Of a DNA stretch of 64,000 bases, positions 10,376 through 22,308 are shown piece after piece; positions within the stretch are counted from its first letter, which is position 1, and each line of letters opens with the position of its first letter. This DNA comes from Miscanthus floridulus (lineage: Eukaryota > Streptophyta > Magnoliopsida > Poales > Poaceae), in NCBI RefSeq assembly GCF_019320115.1, contig NC_089583.1, positions 79,625,928 through 79,689,927 on the forward strand, read 5' to 3'. Below the pieces are notes generated by a model. It did not search any database and was not told the DNA's origin. It saw only the letters and a list, made by a program, of their open reading frames with translations. The position numbers and the translations under genes were made by a program.

Positions 10376-13300
10376 ATGGGTGCCGCGCTCTTGGCGTCTT
10401 GGCCATGGGACAACCTCGGCTTCTACAAGGTACGTACGATACGACGCCAAGCAGCTAGCTCTTGGGGACGATCGACATCGATTCGCGTGCTTAATAAAGC
10501 TTGCATGCATGCAGTACCTTCTGTACGGCCCGCTGGTGGGCAAGGCGGTGGCGTCACGGGCGTGGGAGGCGGCGAGCCCCGACCGCTGGATCCTCCTCCT
10601 GCTCCTCCTCTTCGGCCTCCGCGCCCTCACCTACCAGCTCTGGAGCTCGTACAGCAACATGCTCTTCGCCACGCGCCGCCGCCGCGTCGTCCGCGACGGC
10701 GTCGACTTCCACCAGATCGACAAGGAGTGGGACTGGTACGTCTACGTACGGCTAGCAGCTGGGCAGCAATCATCGATCGGAACATCTATCTTGGCTAGCT
10801 AGCTAGCTAGCTCTTGATGATCGATCAATAATCAACGCAAGCCGTGTCATGTCCTAATTCTTTTTCCTTATTGCCGCATGCATGCATGCAGGGACAACTT
10901 CCTGATCCTGCAAGTCCTGATGGCGTCCACGGCGCTGTACGCGTTCCCGTCGCTGCGCCACCTCCCACTCTGGCCGGACGCCCGGGGCCTCGCCGTCGCG
11001 GTCCTCGTCCACGCCTCGGCCACCGAGCCCCTGGCCTACGCGGCGCACAGGGCGTTCCACGGCGGCCGCCTCTACTCCCGGTACCACTCGCTGCACCACT
11101 CCACCAGGGTGCCGCAGCCGTTCACGGCCGGCCTCGCCACGCCGCTGGAGCACATGGTGCTGGCCGCGCTCATGGCGCTGCCCCTCGCGGCCGCGTGCGC
11201 GGCCGGGTGCGGCTCCGTCGCGCTCGCCTTCGCCTACGTGCTCGGCTTCGACTTCCTCCGCGCCATGGGACACTGCAACGTCGAGGTCATCCCCAGCTCG
11301 CTCTTCCAGGCGTTCCCGGTCCTCAGATACCTCATCTACAACCCGACGTACGTGTTGTTAATTGGCTCTCACACGACTCCCGGCTCTCGCTTCTTTCCTT
11401 ACAGTCCTGAGTTCACCACTAGTCCACGATTTGACTGCCCCCACGTAGGTTCATTTGATGATAATGACTGCAAACCATATGCATCTACATCGATCTTTAG
11501 CTGAAGAGAAGAACCAAAAACAAAAAAAACAAAAAAAAAAACTTGATAGCGATGGCACTAGATGTGTGCACCTGCATGCGCCACGCCTACATATATATGA
11601 GACCTACGCAAGAATGATTGCATGGTGTCACTAGCTGATTCGTACATCCAACCAAACTGTACACACGGTAGTTAAGTAAATTGTTCTTAGTCTGATTGCT
11701 GCATCATTTCTAGCTCGATCTGCAATCACGTGCTGATTGATAACTGGATGCCTTTTAGTGACTTGTGATTCTGCCCAGGTGCTACCGGGTGCTGATACTG
11801 TTCACTCTCATGCATGATGCTGGCCCTTCTGTCTCTTGATGCTGCAGGTACCACGCGATCCACCACACCAAGAAGGAGGCCAATTTCTGTCTCTTCATGC
11901 CGCTGTTTGATCTGCTGGGTGGCACCATCGACCCGCAGTCGTGGGACATGCACAAGAAGATGAGCGCAGGTACACATGCACGTCTAGCTACCTAGCTTTT
12001 GCTTCATAATAACATCCTTTTGCATTGGTCAATTCTACACGTTTATTACGGTGGTCCATGACGTACATGTCACCAAACTAGTAGCCATGTATGGGTTCAA
12101 GAGATTTATTAGTTGGACCTCCAGTGATAGTCTGATACTCCTAGCTAATTAAGTAGTCCGAGATCTAGATGAGTAGACAGCCCAACTAGCTAGCCTCTTC
12201 TAGCTAGCTTTAATCGATAAAATGCACTGACCAGCTGTACATATATCTAGCTGCATGCATGTCCACAACAACAATATTCCTGATAAAATGCAACGGGACG
12301 TTTTGCGCCTTTTCTCAACAAAGAAAATTGCGTTTGCGGTTCTGCTGGGCGCTACAGCATCGCACGGGAAGCCCGACCACAAGTACGACATGTTTAGCTG
12401 TGTGTGAGATCAGTGGCGGAGCTGGGTGGGGGGGGGGGGGGGGGGGGTAGTTATAGACATAATCTTCTTTCTATATAAACATAGCTATACAATTCTAGTG
12501 GAGGAGTTTGTAAGCTAAATTAAATATATTAATAGACAAATTAATGCATATGCAGTCTACTATATGTTACCTGATGAGTGTAAGCTGTTACAAGATGAAC
12601 TCCTGCTAATTATCATTTGTCCTTCTTAAGTAGAACAAGAGAGCTAAATAGACGTACTAAAGTAACAGACTAATATAAGTGAAATATTATAATGCAGTTG
12701 CATGCAAACATGGGAAACAACAGCAATACTCATTTGAAACGGCCAGATGAGCTAAACACAAATGCTAATTAAGTTTTGTAATAATGCGTTGAAATATACT
12801 CCTAGCATCATCAGGATGGAAGCAGCTAGAATTAAAAAGAAGCTAATGCAAGTTTAGTCACGGCGTAGATGAATGCGTGTAGCAGGGCATGCAGAGATGT
12901 GTGTGCGTAGTTGCAACTTTCAAGTGTGCATGCATGCTACTCAAGACACAGGTTCTCTTTGCAAATCTATCCTGAGCAAGTGGGGGCCGGCGCCCAGGAT
13001 GGCCCTAACGTGGCTCCACCAGTGTGTGAGATTGACCAATGGCTAGTGGTTAGTGGTGCCTGTCTACTAATTTATTTGCATTGCATGCAATTAATAATGA
13101 ACATGAAGAATTAATGCCCCACCCTAGTAGTACTATCTTACCAGGAATAGAGGAATACAAAAAAAAAACAAGATATAGTAAATAGTCAAAACTATAGAAT
13201 TCTAATTAAAACATAGAAATTGATACTTTGAGATGTTTGAAATGGAGAAAAATAATACAGAACATGAGCAAGCATAGCAAGAGCGAGAGCAAAGATTCTT

Positions 13301-15937
13301 TCCCTTAGGTTGAAGAGATGGTTTTATTTCCTATGTTTTGCACTAATATGGTTTTCTTTTCTTCGAAAAGGAACTCAAGTTTCCTTTGTTCCAAACACTG
13401 ATGTACTAATTCCTTTTATTTGGAATCGAATCTTCCAAAATTCCTTTGAAAATTGTTTGACCAAACATGGCCTAATAAATAAATAACTTACTTACCCTAA
13501 ATCCAGTCCATTGTAGTCACCCAGAAAAGATACCACAACAAGACAGGCAGTTATTAATAGATCGAATATGACGTACTACTGATTGGTTTTGTTTCACATT
13601 ATTAGCAGAAGGTTCTAATTCGAGGTGGGAAATGCATGTTGTTTCTAGAAAGGGAATTTTAACCCAAGGCCCCAAGCTCTTCTAGTTCTTCATCATTGCG
13701 CGACGCAACCCCCTCAGCAATTCGTCGCCGGAGAAATTAAAAACCACTCGATAATCGATATGACCAATTCATCATTTCTGTGGAGGACAGCGCATGCACG
13801 CGTGCATGCAGCGCCGAGACGGACACGGCCGGCCGGCGAAAAGATGAGCTCGCTGTCAGCATCCGGCAGATGGGAATGGGACGATATGCCATCAGCCGCA
13901 ATGAAGGCGCTAGCCTGGTGATTGGCGCGTACGTCGCCCTCTTCCTCGCCGTCGCCGTCGCCAGCACCTCTCCGTCTCTGAACCTCAACTTGGTATTGCC
14001 GAGGAGTAGGAGGAGAGCAGGCGGTTGGGAACGGCCGGGCCCGGCGCGCGCCGGCCGACGTGGTCCGATAGCGAGATCTATCAAACTGCAGAGGCAACCG
14101 CCGGGGCCAGCGTCGTCCAGGTGTCGCCGGCCTAGCGCTAGCGGCGGGGCTGGCATGGTGAGGTCGCAGGTCGCCGCCACTAGCCAGTAGGTGGGATGTC
14201 ACTCACAACAGAATCGATCGGCAACGCTACGAGCCTCCGACCCCTGCTGGCCGCTGCTGACATCCGTCCCGACGCTGACGCTTGTCGATCTGCGTTGACT
14301 CTCTGATGCGACTCCTCGTCCTCGATGGAGCAGGTGTGGACGAGGTGCCGGACTTCGTGTTCCTGGCGCACGTGGTGGACGTGATGCAGTCGCTGCACGT
14401 GCCCTTCGTCCTGCGGACCTTCGCCTCCACGCCATTCTCCGTGCAGCTCTTCCTGCTGCCCATGTGGCCCTTCGCCTTCCTCGTCATGCTCGCCATGTGG
14501 GTCTGGTCCAAGACCTTCGTCATCTCCTGCTACAACCTCCGCGGACGGCTGCACCAGATTTGGGCGGTCCCCAGATACGGCTTCCAGGTTCGTTTCCTGT
14601 GTTGTGTTGTGATGATGGTGTGTTTTAGGTGGTGTTTAGTCGCTGCCCCATCGAATGTTTGGACATATACATAGAGTATTAAATATAGACTAATTACATA
14701 GTTTGTGACTAATTTGCGAGACAAATCTTTTAAGCTTAATTAGTCCATGACTTGACAATGTGATGCTACAGTAAACATATGCTAATGATGGATTAATTAG
14801 GCTTAAAAAATTCATCTCGTGGAGTACTGACGGATTATGTAATTTGTTTTTTATTAATATCCGAATACTCCATATAACATCCTCCTGATACACCTCCTAA
14901 ATTTTAGTCATTGGATCCCAACACCAGCTTAATCTTTGGTCTCTGCATTGCCTGCACTGCAGTACTTCTTGCCGTTTGCCAAGGACGGCATCAACAAGCA
15001 GATCGAGCTCGCCATCCTCAGGGCCGACAAGATGGGCGTCAAGGTCCTCAGCCTTGCAGCCCTAAACAAGGTATATATACGTGTATTAATCTATGGAGCC
15101 TTAGCTCCTCATGATCTGGAGCTGGAGCTGCCCAATCTAAGACATGTTGGCTTGTGCAGAACGAGGCGCTGAACGGCGGCGGCACGCTGTTCGTGAACAA
15201 GCACCCGGACCTTCGCGTGCGCGTCGTCCACGGCAACACGCTGACGGCGGCGGTGATCCTGAACGAGATCCCCAAGGGCACGGCGGAGGTGTTCCTGACG
15301 GGCGCCACGTCCAAGCTCGGCAGGGCCATCGCGCTGTACCTGTGCAAGAAGAGGGTCCGCGTCATGGTATATATGCATCGTGCCCTGGCGTACATGCATC
15401 TAGCTCCATCATCGACCCACCACCCAACTAACAATAGTACTAATAAACACGCACGCAATGCAACGCACGTGTGCTACGTGCTTTAATTATTTGCAGATGA
15501 TGACCCTGTCGACGGAGCGGTTCCAGAAGATCCAGAAGGAGGCGCCGGCGGAGTTCCAGCAGTACCTGGTGCAGGTGACCAAGTACCGGTCCGCGCAGCA
15601 CTGCAGAACGTGGATCGTCGGCAAGTGGCTGTCGCCGCGGGAGCAGCGGTGGGCGCCACCGGGCACGCACTTCCACCAGTTCGTCGTGCCGCCCATCATC
15701 GGCTTCCGCCGGGACTGCACCTACGGCAAGCTCGCCGCCATGCGCCTCCCCAAGGACGTGCAGGGCCTGGGCGCCTGCGAGTACTCGCTGGAGCGCGGGG
15801 TGGTGCACGCGTGCCACGCCGGCGGCGTCGTCCACTTCCTCGAGGGTTACACGCACCACGAGGTGGGCGCAATCGACGTCGACCGCATCGGCGTCGTCTG
15901 GGAGGCCGCGCTCAAGCACGGACTCCGGCCCGCATGA
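10376..15937 (+). CDS. CER1-like: CER1/GL1-type very-long-chain aldehyde decarbonylase (alkane-forming wax enzyme)
   Basis: Eight exons with GT-AG junctions and agreeing phases: 10376-10429, 10515-10735, 10892-11347, 11848-11969, 14334-14587, 14963-15070, 15160-15366, 15497-15937. The product is 620 aa, the usual CER1 length. The N-terminal half is a multi-pass fatty acid hydroxylase-type domain with all three iron-binding histidine clusters: HRAFH (144-148), HSLHH (157-161) and HAIHH (246-250), plus GHCN near 219. CER3/WAX2 relatives lack a full set, so this falls on the CER1 side. The C-terminal half is the WAX2 C-terminal domain, with a nucleotide-fold-like GATSKLG at 453-459 and [11 protein letters not shown] near the end. 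In the family these ER membrane enzymes work with CER3 to turn very-long-chain acyl-CoA, via aldehyde, into cuticular alkanes. No stop or frameshift was found. Which rice or sorghum GL1 paralogue it matches cannot be settled by eye. Confidence 0.93.
10798..10812 (+). repeat. CTAG tandem repeat in intron 2
   Basis: Short run of CTAG units in the 156-bp intron 2 of the wax gene. Confidence 0.8.
12411..13024. mobile_element. Non-autonomous hAT element in CER1-like intron 4
   Basis: Left end CAGTGGCGGAGC and right end GCTCCACCAGTG are inverted repeats (two mismatches). Both sides are flanked by the identical octamer TGTGAGAT (12403-12410 and 13025-13032). An 8-bp target duplication with CAGTGGCGG-type ends is diagnostic of hAT. 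At 614 bp with no transposase it is non-autonomous. A run of about 22 G follows the left end. Confidence 0.85.
13033..14333. other. Rest of CER1-like intron 4, no gene supported
   Basis: AT-rich up to about 13680, then GC-rich from 13780 to 14200 with overlapping open frames on both strands (about 136 aa on plus, 162 aa on minus). These show no recognisable domain and lie in an intron, so they are not called. The splice acceptor used by exon 5 is at 14332-14333. Confidence 0.5.
14625..14935. mobile_element. MITE in CER1-like intron 5
   Basis: Bounded by GGTGTTTAGTCGCTGCCCC-like and TTTTAGTCATTGGATCCCAACACC sequence, which are imperfect inverted repeats. The interior, with TATAGACTAATTACA, GACAAATCTTTTAAG and CTACAGTAAACAT, is typical of an abundant grass non-autonomous DNA element. 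Ends are approximate and no target duplication is clear. Confidence 0.5.
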
Positions 15938-16246
15938 TCCGATCCGTTTCGTGGCCCGGCTCCAGCGCCTCTACTGTACGAACCAGGCCGAAACGCACGG
16001 GCCTGGCTTTGTCACTTTCCCTTTGTTTTCCAAGTTCATCATTGGGTGTGGATCGGTGGTTCCTGGACATTCAATTTTCTTTTCTTTTTCTTCTTCCATC
16101 CACAATATGTATACTGTAAACTATACAATCTATATATACCATATACAAGAGAGAAATTAAAGGATGTAATGAGAGAAAATACAAGAGGTGGTAAAAACAT
16201 ATCTACATCTATAATATTGTTTTTTGATGGGACTATATCTATAATA
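15938..16246 (+). other. Probable 3' UTR and downstream flank of CER1-like gene
   Basis: Non-coding, pyrimidine-rich then AT-rich. No perfect AATAAA was seen; AATTAAAGG near 16155 and AATATG near 16104 are weak candidates. The 3' end cannot be fixed by eye. Confidence 0.4.
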
Positions 16247-16279
16247 TTAAAAGCAAATCCTTTCAACTTTTTTTATTCT

Positions 16280-16763
16280 CTCCACCATATGCTTGGCATC
16301 GAGTTTTTTAGGCACAAGAATAGAGTTGGACGTGTTCAACGAGTTAAAGTATTGGTCACTCGTGCTGTCTAATTGGTTGAACGCTGTTGTGAGGTCATCT
16401 TTGATTATGTCCCAGCAATCCTGGAAGAATAGGCCTATGAAGGTTGTGCTTGGTTTGAAGAATGAGGTGGTCCATCGTCTACTCATTTCTTACTTTTTTT
16501 GTTTGGTTTGTGAAATGGAATAGGTTGATGCATCATCATCTCATTCCTTACAAGCTAATAATTAATACTAGTATAAGGAATGGTGTCATTCCACAAAATT
16601 TGAGAAATGAACTCACATGATGCACCACCTCACCTAGAATGGAGTGGCTCCTCAAACCAAACACCCTAGTTGTCCAGGCCTGATGCTGTCTCTCAGTCAT
16701 ACAAAGAATTGTCTCCTTTATCTCATCATGTGAGAAGAGGGACTCTAGGGGAGGAAAGATCAT
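16280..16763 (-). pseudogene. LINE reverse transcriptase fragment, split by a MITE
   Basis: On the minus strand, 16763-16667 reads LFSHDEIKETILCM followed by a degraded proline-glycine patch. After a MITE, 16437-16280 continues with FFQDCWDIIKDDLTTAFNQL and SILVPKK. These are consecutive parts of the N-terminal reverse transcriptase region of plant L1-type LINEs, where an APGPDGF motif joins them to the CWDIIK block. The patch where APGPDGF should be is corrupted, and frames break several times. Confidence 0.75.
16443..16666. mobile_element. MITE inserted in LINE fragment
   Basis: Ends TGCTTGGTTTGAAGAATGAG and CTCCTCAAACCAAACACC are inverted repeats. The interior is AT-rich with CATCATCTCATTCC. 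It separates two adjoining parts of the LINE reverse transcriptase, so its borders are supported by the interrupted host sequence. Target duplication unclear. Confidence 0.65.
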
Positions 16764-17119
16764 GTTGCTGGTACCCTAAAAAAGCCCAATTGAAGGTTGC
16801 ATCGCTAATTCCCGAGAATCCCAAGTGTTGTTGGAAGTGGTCCGATGTTACCTTCACTTTGTCCTCATGGGCCTACACGAACCAATTATTAGTTTGTAGG
16901 CAGTGGATGTGTTTTTTCTAGGTCTTAAGTTCGCACAAAGCTAGAATACTTTAGTGTTTGCATCCCCTCAACTCATATAGGTAAGTTGAGATCTTTGGCT
17001 GCGGGCTCTTGGTTTTTCAACTACTGCAAGTCCCAAGGATTGATTCTCTAGCTTTTTGAGCAGATCGAGTTCCTCGAGGCGAGGAGCCTTTCTTCTTGGG
17101 GGATTTCGAGACAAATAAT

Positions 17120-18086
17120 CACTATTATAGACAGAAATTTTATCAACAACATTTTTCAGTGTCGGTTTTGTTAAAGCCGTTGGTGAAAATATATCACTGT
17201 CGGTTTGAAACAAAATCGGCGATGAAAATTATTTTCAATGTTGGTTCTTGTCCCAAAACAACGGTGAAAATGGGTTTCACAGCCGGTTCAGGAGAAGACC
17301 CGATGGTAAAAAAAATTGCCCGAAGCAACTTGCATTTGTCTCTCTTCACCACTGCGTGTGTTTTCTCTAGGTCTATGATAGGTGGGACCTGTGTGTCAAC
17401 GTGTTGTCCAGCAAATGGTCAGCCATAGAGCACGCAAATCCTTAGCCCCACTGCAACCTCTCTATGATCCTTGTGTCTCCATTCCTTCCTCCTCTCTCCG
17501 TGTGAACATAGAAACACTTCTATCTCTCCCTTCCTCCCCTTGGCTTCTAGCGACAGTCCACTAGTGCAGGGCTCAAGCCGAGGGCCCCACAGCAATGCCC
17601 TACACAAGGGCGTGACTGCACCTCCCAATACGTGGGTCTAGGCAGAGGCCTCCCGCATGGTAGCACATGGGCCTCGACACGTGGCTCTTCGGTGCATGAG
17701 TTGATCTCATCCTCTCTCCCTCCTGTCTCAATCTCCCTCACCCCGCCTCTCTCTCTCTCTCAAACCTGGCGGCGGCAGCGGGCCGGGAAAGGATACGGCA
17801 ATGGGCCAGGGTGAGGAGACATTGATGTGGGTTTAGTGGGTGATGGTGTAGGCAATGACTACTGCGGAGGGGACGACATGGCATCGGTTGGATAGAAGCG
17901 GGCTCAGTATGCTAGCAGCTAGGTTTCTTTTGTTTTTTTCTGATTATGACTGCCGACATATATAAGGAGCCAATAGTGATCATCATTTTCACCGCTATTT
18001 TTAACCAAGGGTGGTGAAGCTTATTATCACTGTCCACTTTCATGTTGAAGGGCAAAACTAGTGGTGTTGAAATTGTTGTGGTAGTG
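17120..18086. mobile_element. CACTA-like non-autonomous element
   Basis: Starts CACTATTATAGACAG and ends TTGTTGTGGTAGTG, that is CACTA...TAGTG. Subterminal regions carry repeated GTCGGTTT / GGTGAAAAT motifs on the left and matching TTTTCACCGCT / GGTGGTGAAG on the right, as CACTA elements do. No transposase. The flanking triplets (AAT, AAA) do not match exactly. Confidence 0.5.
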
Positions 18087-18289
18087 AAAGCTCCTTTACC
18101 ATGTCTAGTTTCATTCTCCACCAATCTTTGTTTCGCTCCACTTCATGATGGCTTTAGCGGCTCGTGTTAGATTTATGTTTAACTGTTTTAGGGGTTGTGA
18201 TGATCTCACCGCCTTCCATGTGCATCTAGAAGTTTTCAAACTAGAAGAAAATTGTTTGGTATTAGGCTTGTCTCACCTTGGAGAAGTAA

Positions 18290-18560
18290 GGGTGTGTAGT
18301 TAGATATGATAGAAGGCAATGGGTGTATGTAGCAGGTGGGGGAAGAGAAGCTCCCAATCCATTGTATAGAAGACTCTGTCAATTCTATTCATGGTTGGGT
18401 TGTCTTGACCATTTCTCCAAGTGAAACAACGGTCGTCAAGGCGACGATTGAAGTTTGTGTTGGTTTTATCCGCAGCCTGGTTGACGAGGTTAAAGTCACG
18501 TAACACCAACCACTAGTCACAAACTAGGTTTGCCAGGTCCTTCATCAGCATCTGCTACAT
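18290..18560 (-). pseudogene. LINE endonuclease fragment
   Basis: The minus strand reads WLVLRDFNLVNQAADK, NFNRRLDD, then FTWRNGQDNPTMNRIDRVF and DWELLFP. This is the APE-type endonuclease domain of plant LINEs, with the GDFN motif (here RDFN) and the RLDR-like segment (here MNRIDRVF). An Asp/Asn pair survives but the sequence before and after is interrupted. It has the same strand and expected 5'-to-3' order as the fragment at 16280-16763, so both are probably one LINE split by the CACTA-like element. Confidence 0.75.
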
Positions 18561-18606
18561 GTTAGAGGTTTTGAAGCCTATTTTTCCCTATGAATGTTGC
18601 AACTCC

Positions 18607-18945
18607 CACTACGACACATTAGTGACGATTCAAGATGCATATTAGTGATGGGTAAAGTAAGCATATCTAAATTCATGTCTCTAAAAATGTACTCGTCTCT
18701 GATGTTTTACCTCACAAAGATGGGCTTGAATGAGGCACGTCTCTGAAAATATTCAGAGATGGTTATTGAATTGACGAGTCTCTGATATGTGAACATTAGA
18801 GATGGGTACTATTGTTATGTGGCTCTGGCAAAATAGGCAGAGACGCCTGGTAGATAGATGCATCTCTAATCCTGCATCTATGGCCTTTCTTGTTTTAGCG
18901 TCACTGATGTATGTGTCTCTTTTTTTGCGTTCATGTTGTACTGTC
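18607..18945. mobile_element. Possible CACTA-derived short element
   Basis: Begins CACTACGACACATTAGTGACG and contains repeated GTCTCTGA / AGAGATGG motifs in both orientations, like CACTA subterminal repeats. The right end lacks a clean TAGTG, so the element may be truncated. Confidence 0.35.
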
Positions 18946-19448
18946 GATCATTCATCCCACACAAAACAATAAAAAGTCCATGCATTTTGGTAACATGTTA
19001 AATGAAGGATGAAATCGTTGTATCCAAATAGTCTATTACTTGAGTAATAACTAGTTCACTCATGGAATCTTTAAAAGGAAAACTGAACAGGAACAGCTCC
19101 AAAAACTGAATAAAACCAAACTCTAGGGATCCTTGTTCTTCAAGCCAACAGGCTAAACACCACTGACCATAACAATGGCTTGGCTTCACCTGCAAACTAA
19201 CTGCCATATGCACCACACATATTGGATCCAAACTAACTCCCATATGTACCATTCACATAGGAGCCACAAACATACTATTGCTGAGGAGCACAATCATGAA
19301 GAGATGAGTAAGCAAGAAATATTCTCCCCTCCTCCCCTTGATGAATGTACAACCGCAACAGATTTTGAGCTCAAAACCTCTAATCGTGCGTGGACGATGT
19401 TGCAGTGGAGCACGTACGGCGAAGTTGCCAGAAGGTGACCCTCCCAAA

Positions 19449-19688
19449 TCACACCCCGTACATGGCTGAGACCCTCCGCAAGACAGTCAGCTTGAGCTCG
19501 AGGATGCAGATGTAGTCGGCCGTCCGCCGGAGCAACACGCCCACATCGGCGTCCTGGGCGTCAGGGACGATCTTTTTCAGCTCCCTGAGCCTCCTCAGAG
19601 CCACATGCTGGAAAGGCCTCCTGCTCATCCGCGACGCCACGCCTTTGTTCTTCTTCTTCCCCACCGTGAACATGACTTTGCTTCTCAT
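19449..19688 (-). CDS. Small atypical bHLH-type regulator (IBH1/UPB1-like)
   Basis: Single-exon 79-aa protein starting MRSKVMFTVGKKK. The basic N terminus has SRRPFQHVALRRLRELKKIVP (helix 1 and loop). A second helix follows: VGVLLRRTADYICILELKLTVLRRVSAMYGV. The pattern LRELKKIVP...LLRRTADYI..LE.K...L belongs to the atypical bHLH proteins of the IBH1/UPBEAT1 type. They lack the Glu/Arg DNA-contact residues of classical bHLH factors and act by dimerising with and restraining other growth regulators. The frame is intact and a TATA box lies about 100 bp upstream on the same strand. The exact paralogue is not assignable by eye. Confidence 0.75.
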   Translation of the reverse strand: MRSKVMFTVGKKKNKGVASRMSRRPFQHVALRRLRELKKIVPDAQDADVGVLLRRTADYICILELKLTVLRRVSAMYGV

Positions 19689-19790
19689 ATATATCTCCCC
19701 GGAGAAGTGGCTCGGTTACGAACTAGTTAAGATTAAGATGTGTAGCTAGATCTGCAGGATGTGTGGTGTGTGTATGACTCGGCAAGGAGG

Positions 19791-19800
19791 CATTTATAGG
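19791..19800 (-). promoter_or_regulatory. TATA box of the small bHLH gene
   Basis: The minus strand reads CCTATAAATG, close to the plant TATA consensus, about 103-112 bp before the start codon. It predicts a cap site near 19765 and a short leader. Confidence 0.6.
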
Positions 19801-22303
19801 GGAGAGAGGCGAAGGATATTTCACTTGGCCATGTGGGAGGACCTTGGTTCTGCACTTCTGCTAATCAGTAGACTGAGCTGTCAGCCTGGAAGCATAGCTC
19901 TCACAAGGCATGGCTTGTTACTGTGCTTGTCTGACATGCATGGATAGATAGATCAGGGAAACGTCTGGTGTGTACGTACGTCCATGCTTTTATCAAATTT
20001 TTACAGATTTTTCATCAAAAGGTTTATTCCAGATTTCAAGACGATTACTCTGGCAAAGCAATTCTCAATCCACCTCGTGATTTGTCCATGCAGTTGTAAT
20101 TTTTACTCACTTCGGCTTAGACACCAAACTTGCGCAAACATGATTACATGAGGCCCTGCTGAGCTGTCTTAATTTACTATGACGAACAATAGAGTGCACC
20201 CTCTGTTCTTTCTCACCTGAAATGCACGCAGGCGAACTTAAGACAAATCTTCTTGTCCTAATAATCGTAATCATCATCAAGCTGTTAGCATTATTTGCAA
20301 TGATTGGAGGAATTCCCATGTGATCTTTGCCAACTTGCCGCATGTAAACTGCAATAATCTGCAACTGGATGATATATAATTCGTCGGTGTGGCCAGCTTG
20401 GGGCCTTGGACACATTGATAGAGAATGAGTGTATCTTATAAGTGAGCAAACACTCACCAATTGTATATGTCACTTTGTTGTCGTATTTTGGCATGTTGAT
20501 ATATCCAACTGATAAATGTAATTCCTTGCGTCGATTTTATTGAAGAAAATTCACAAGCCGTCGTCAGGTCTCTGGGTTTGGGGCCATATCTAAAATGGAA
20601 ATGAAAGAAAGATTGATCGATTGATCTGGCCGTTGGCGACACTACATGTGACCCTTACATCTCACCAATCACCACTGCTATGCATGCTCTGTTGCTAGAT
20701 AGGAACATGGGCTTGTTGCACCCAAGCACTGCTTGCAGAACACAGGGACGGCAGACGCAAATGCCTCTGCATTTTGTAGAAACACTGACAAACTACGTGG
20801 AGCGTACGTGTAGCTAACGCATGCATGTGCCAGCTCTGAGGTGCCGATCATTTGATTGTTTTTTTTTCCAATCAAATTTCAGTTCGGAGATAATCTTTTG
20901 AATTCGGATCACATCGGCACGCCATTTTAATTTGCATTCTATGATTGATCGAGCTTCATCGATCGCCACAAGGAGCAGCAGGCCATGAAAACTACTCGTT
21001 TCCATGCGGTGTGTGCGAGTTGGCGAACTGTCAAGGGCCTATATGGCAGGAATCGGTTCAATTTCACAGGAAAATCGTTGGCATGGAGAAAAAATTTCGA
21101 ATTCCAAGCAGACCCTGAATGGATTATTTCTGGCATAGTGTCTTCTTCACTTGTCGGATCGGATGCATGCATGTCACGTAATACGTCTGTCGGTCACTCG
21201 GTCTGAACAACCCTGCAGATGAAATTGGTGTGAACGTAACTGCGATTGTATTATAGCAGTTCGTTACTTATAAAGTAAAGATAATTTGCTATCAAAGATA
21301 GTAGTTAATATTATAGACGAAGTCAAAATCCTGGTACTTTTGGCCCAATGTGGGACCAGCTTTTCCATCAAATTGCAGGCGATGCTTCACTGATAAGTGT
21401 TCCCATAGGCACACCACTACTGTTGTTCCAAGCAATCAGGGCTGCAAAGTACAATGCTAGCAAGATAGCTACTGTGTAATGAACAGTGAAGGGCTCCCGA
21501 TCTGAGCAGGCACGAGATGAAACACCAGCTCGTTCTTGACACCTTTTCTGTTTCTGAAGCTACAGTTTGAAGCCGATGAGATTTGACAAAGAAGTAACCG
21601 CGCGATTAGCTAGCTAGCAACAACTGCAGCATCACTTTTGGTTTTAAGTTACTACACTGCATGCGGTAGATCTACGTCGGAATTTAACCTACACACACGT
21701 TTGCGCAGCGCATGCATGCATGCATGGGCAGAGCATGCAGGTGTGCAATAATCAAGTAGGATTGAGGGCAGACAGCTGCAGCGTGTGAATGACAATTCGA
21801 GTGCTGATCGATCAAATCTTGCAGGATATGGATATATATGCATGCAAAAGGTCATTGCATTGAGGACGGATGGGTGGTAGATTCGGTGTAGCCTTTCGAG
21901 CCAGGACCCAGCCGGCGGCTCTTGAGAGTTTCAGAGGAGCTACTAGGGCGACGTGGATCAACCGCCTTCGCTCAACCACGCATGTGCTGACGATCTAGTG
22001 ATGCTTTGATTGATTGATGATCCATTATGCAAGATGGAGTTCACCGACGGTTAAGATCACGCCACTCAGTTCATCAATTGGTGTAGCCGTCCGTTCTATG
22101 TCGACATATACAGGCCATACACCTATGTCGACTTGATGTGACAAGCAGCTCGCTCAGCACGCATGTGATTGATTTTGAGAAAATAGACGATGGAATGGTT
22201 CCGTCCATGATTTTTTTTTACGAGACGATCCCATTTGCTTGTTCGGTTTGGAGTACAAGAGTAACCCCAAATTTTTGTTTGTTTTGTGGAATAGGGATAA
22301 TGA
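19801..22303. other. Intergenic, no gene supported
   Basis: Upstream flank of the bHLH gene followed by ordinary AT-rich intergenic sequence. Short reading frames show no family motif. GCATGCATGCATG runs near 21710-21728 are simple sequence. No inverted-repeat element could be delimited. Confidence 0.5.
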
Positions 22304-22308
22304 GAATG

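Noticed and set aside
10376..10429. CER3/WAX2 identity for the wax gene
   Set aside because: All three histidine clusters needed for catalysis are present, which favours the CER1 side of the family.
13714..14202. 162-aa minus-strand and 136-aa plus-strand frames in the wax gene intron 4
   Set aside because: They overlap each other, have no domain and lie in a spliced-out region.
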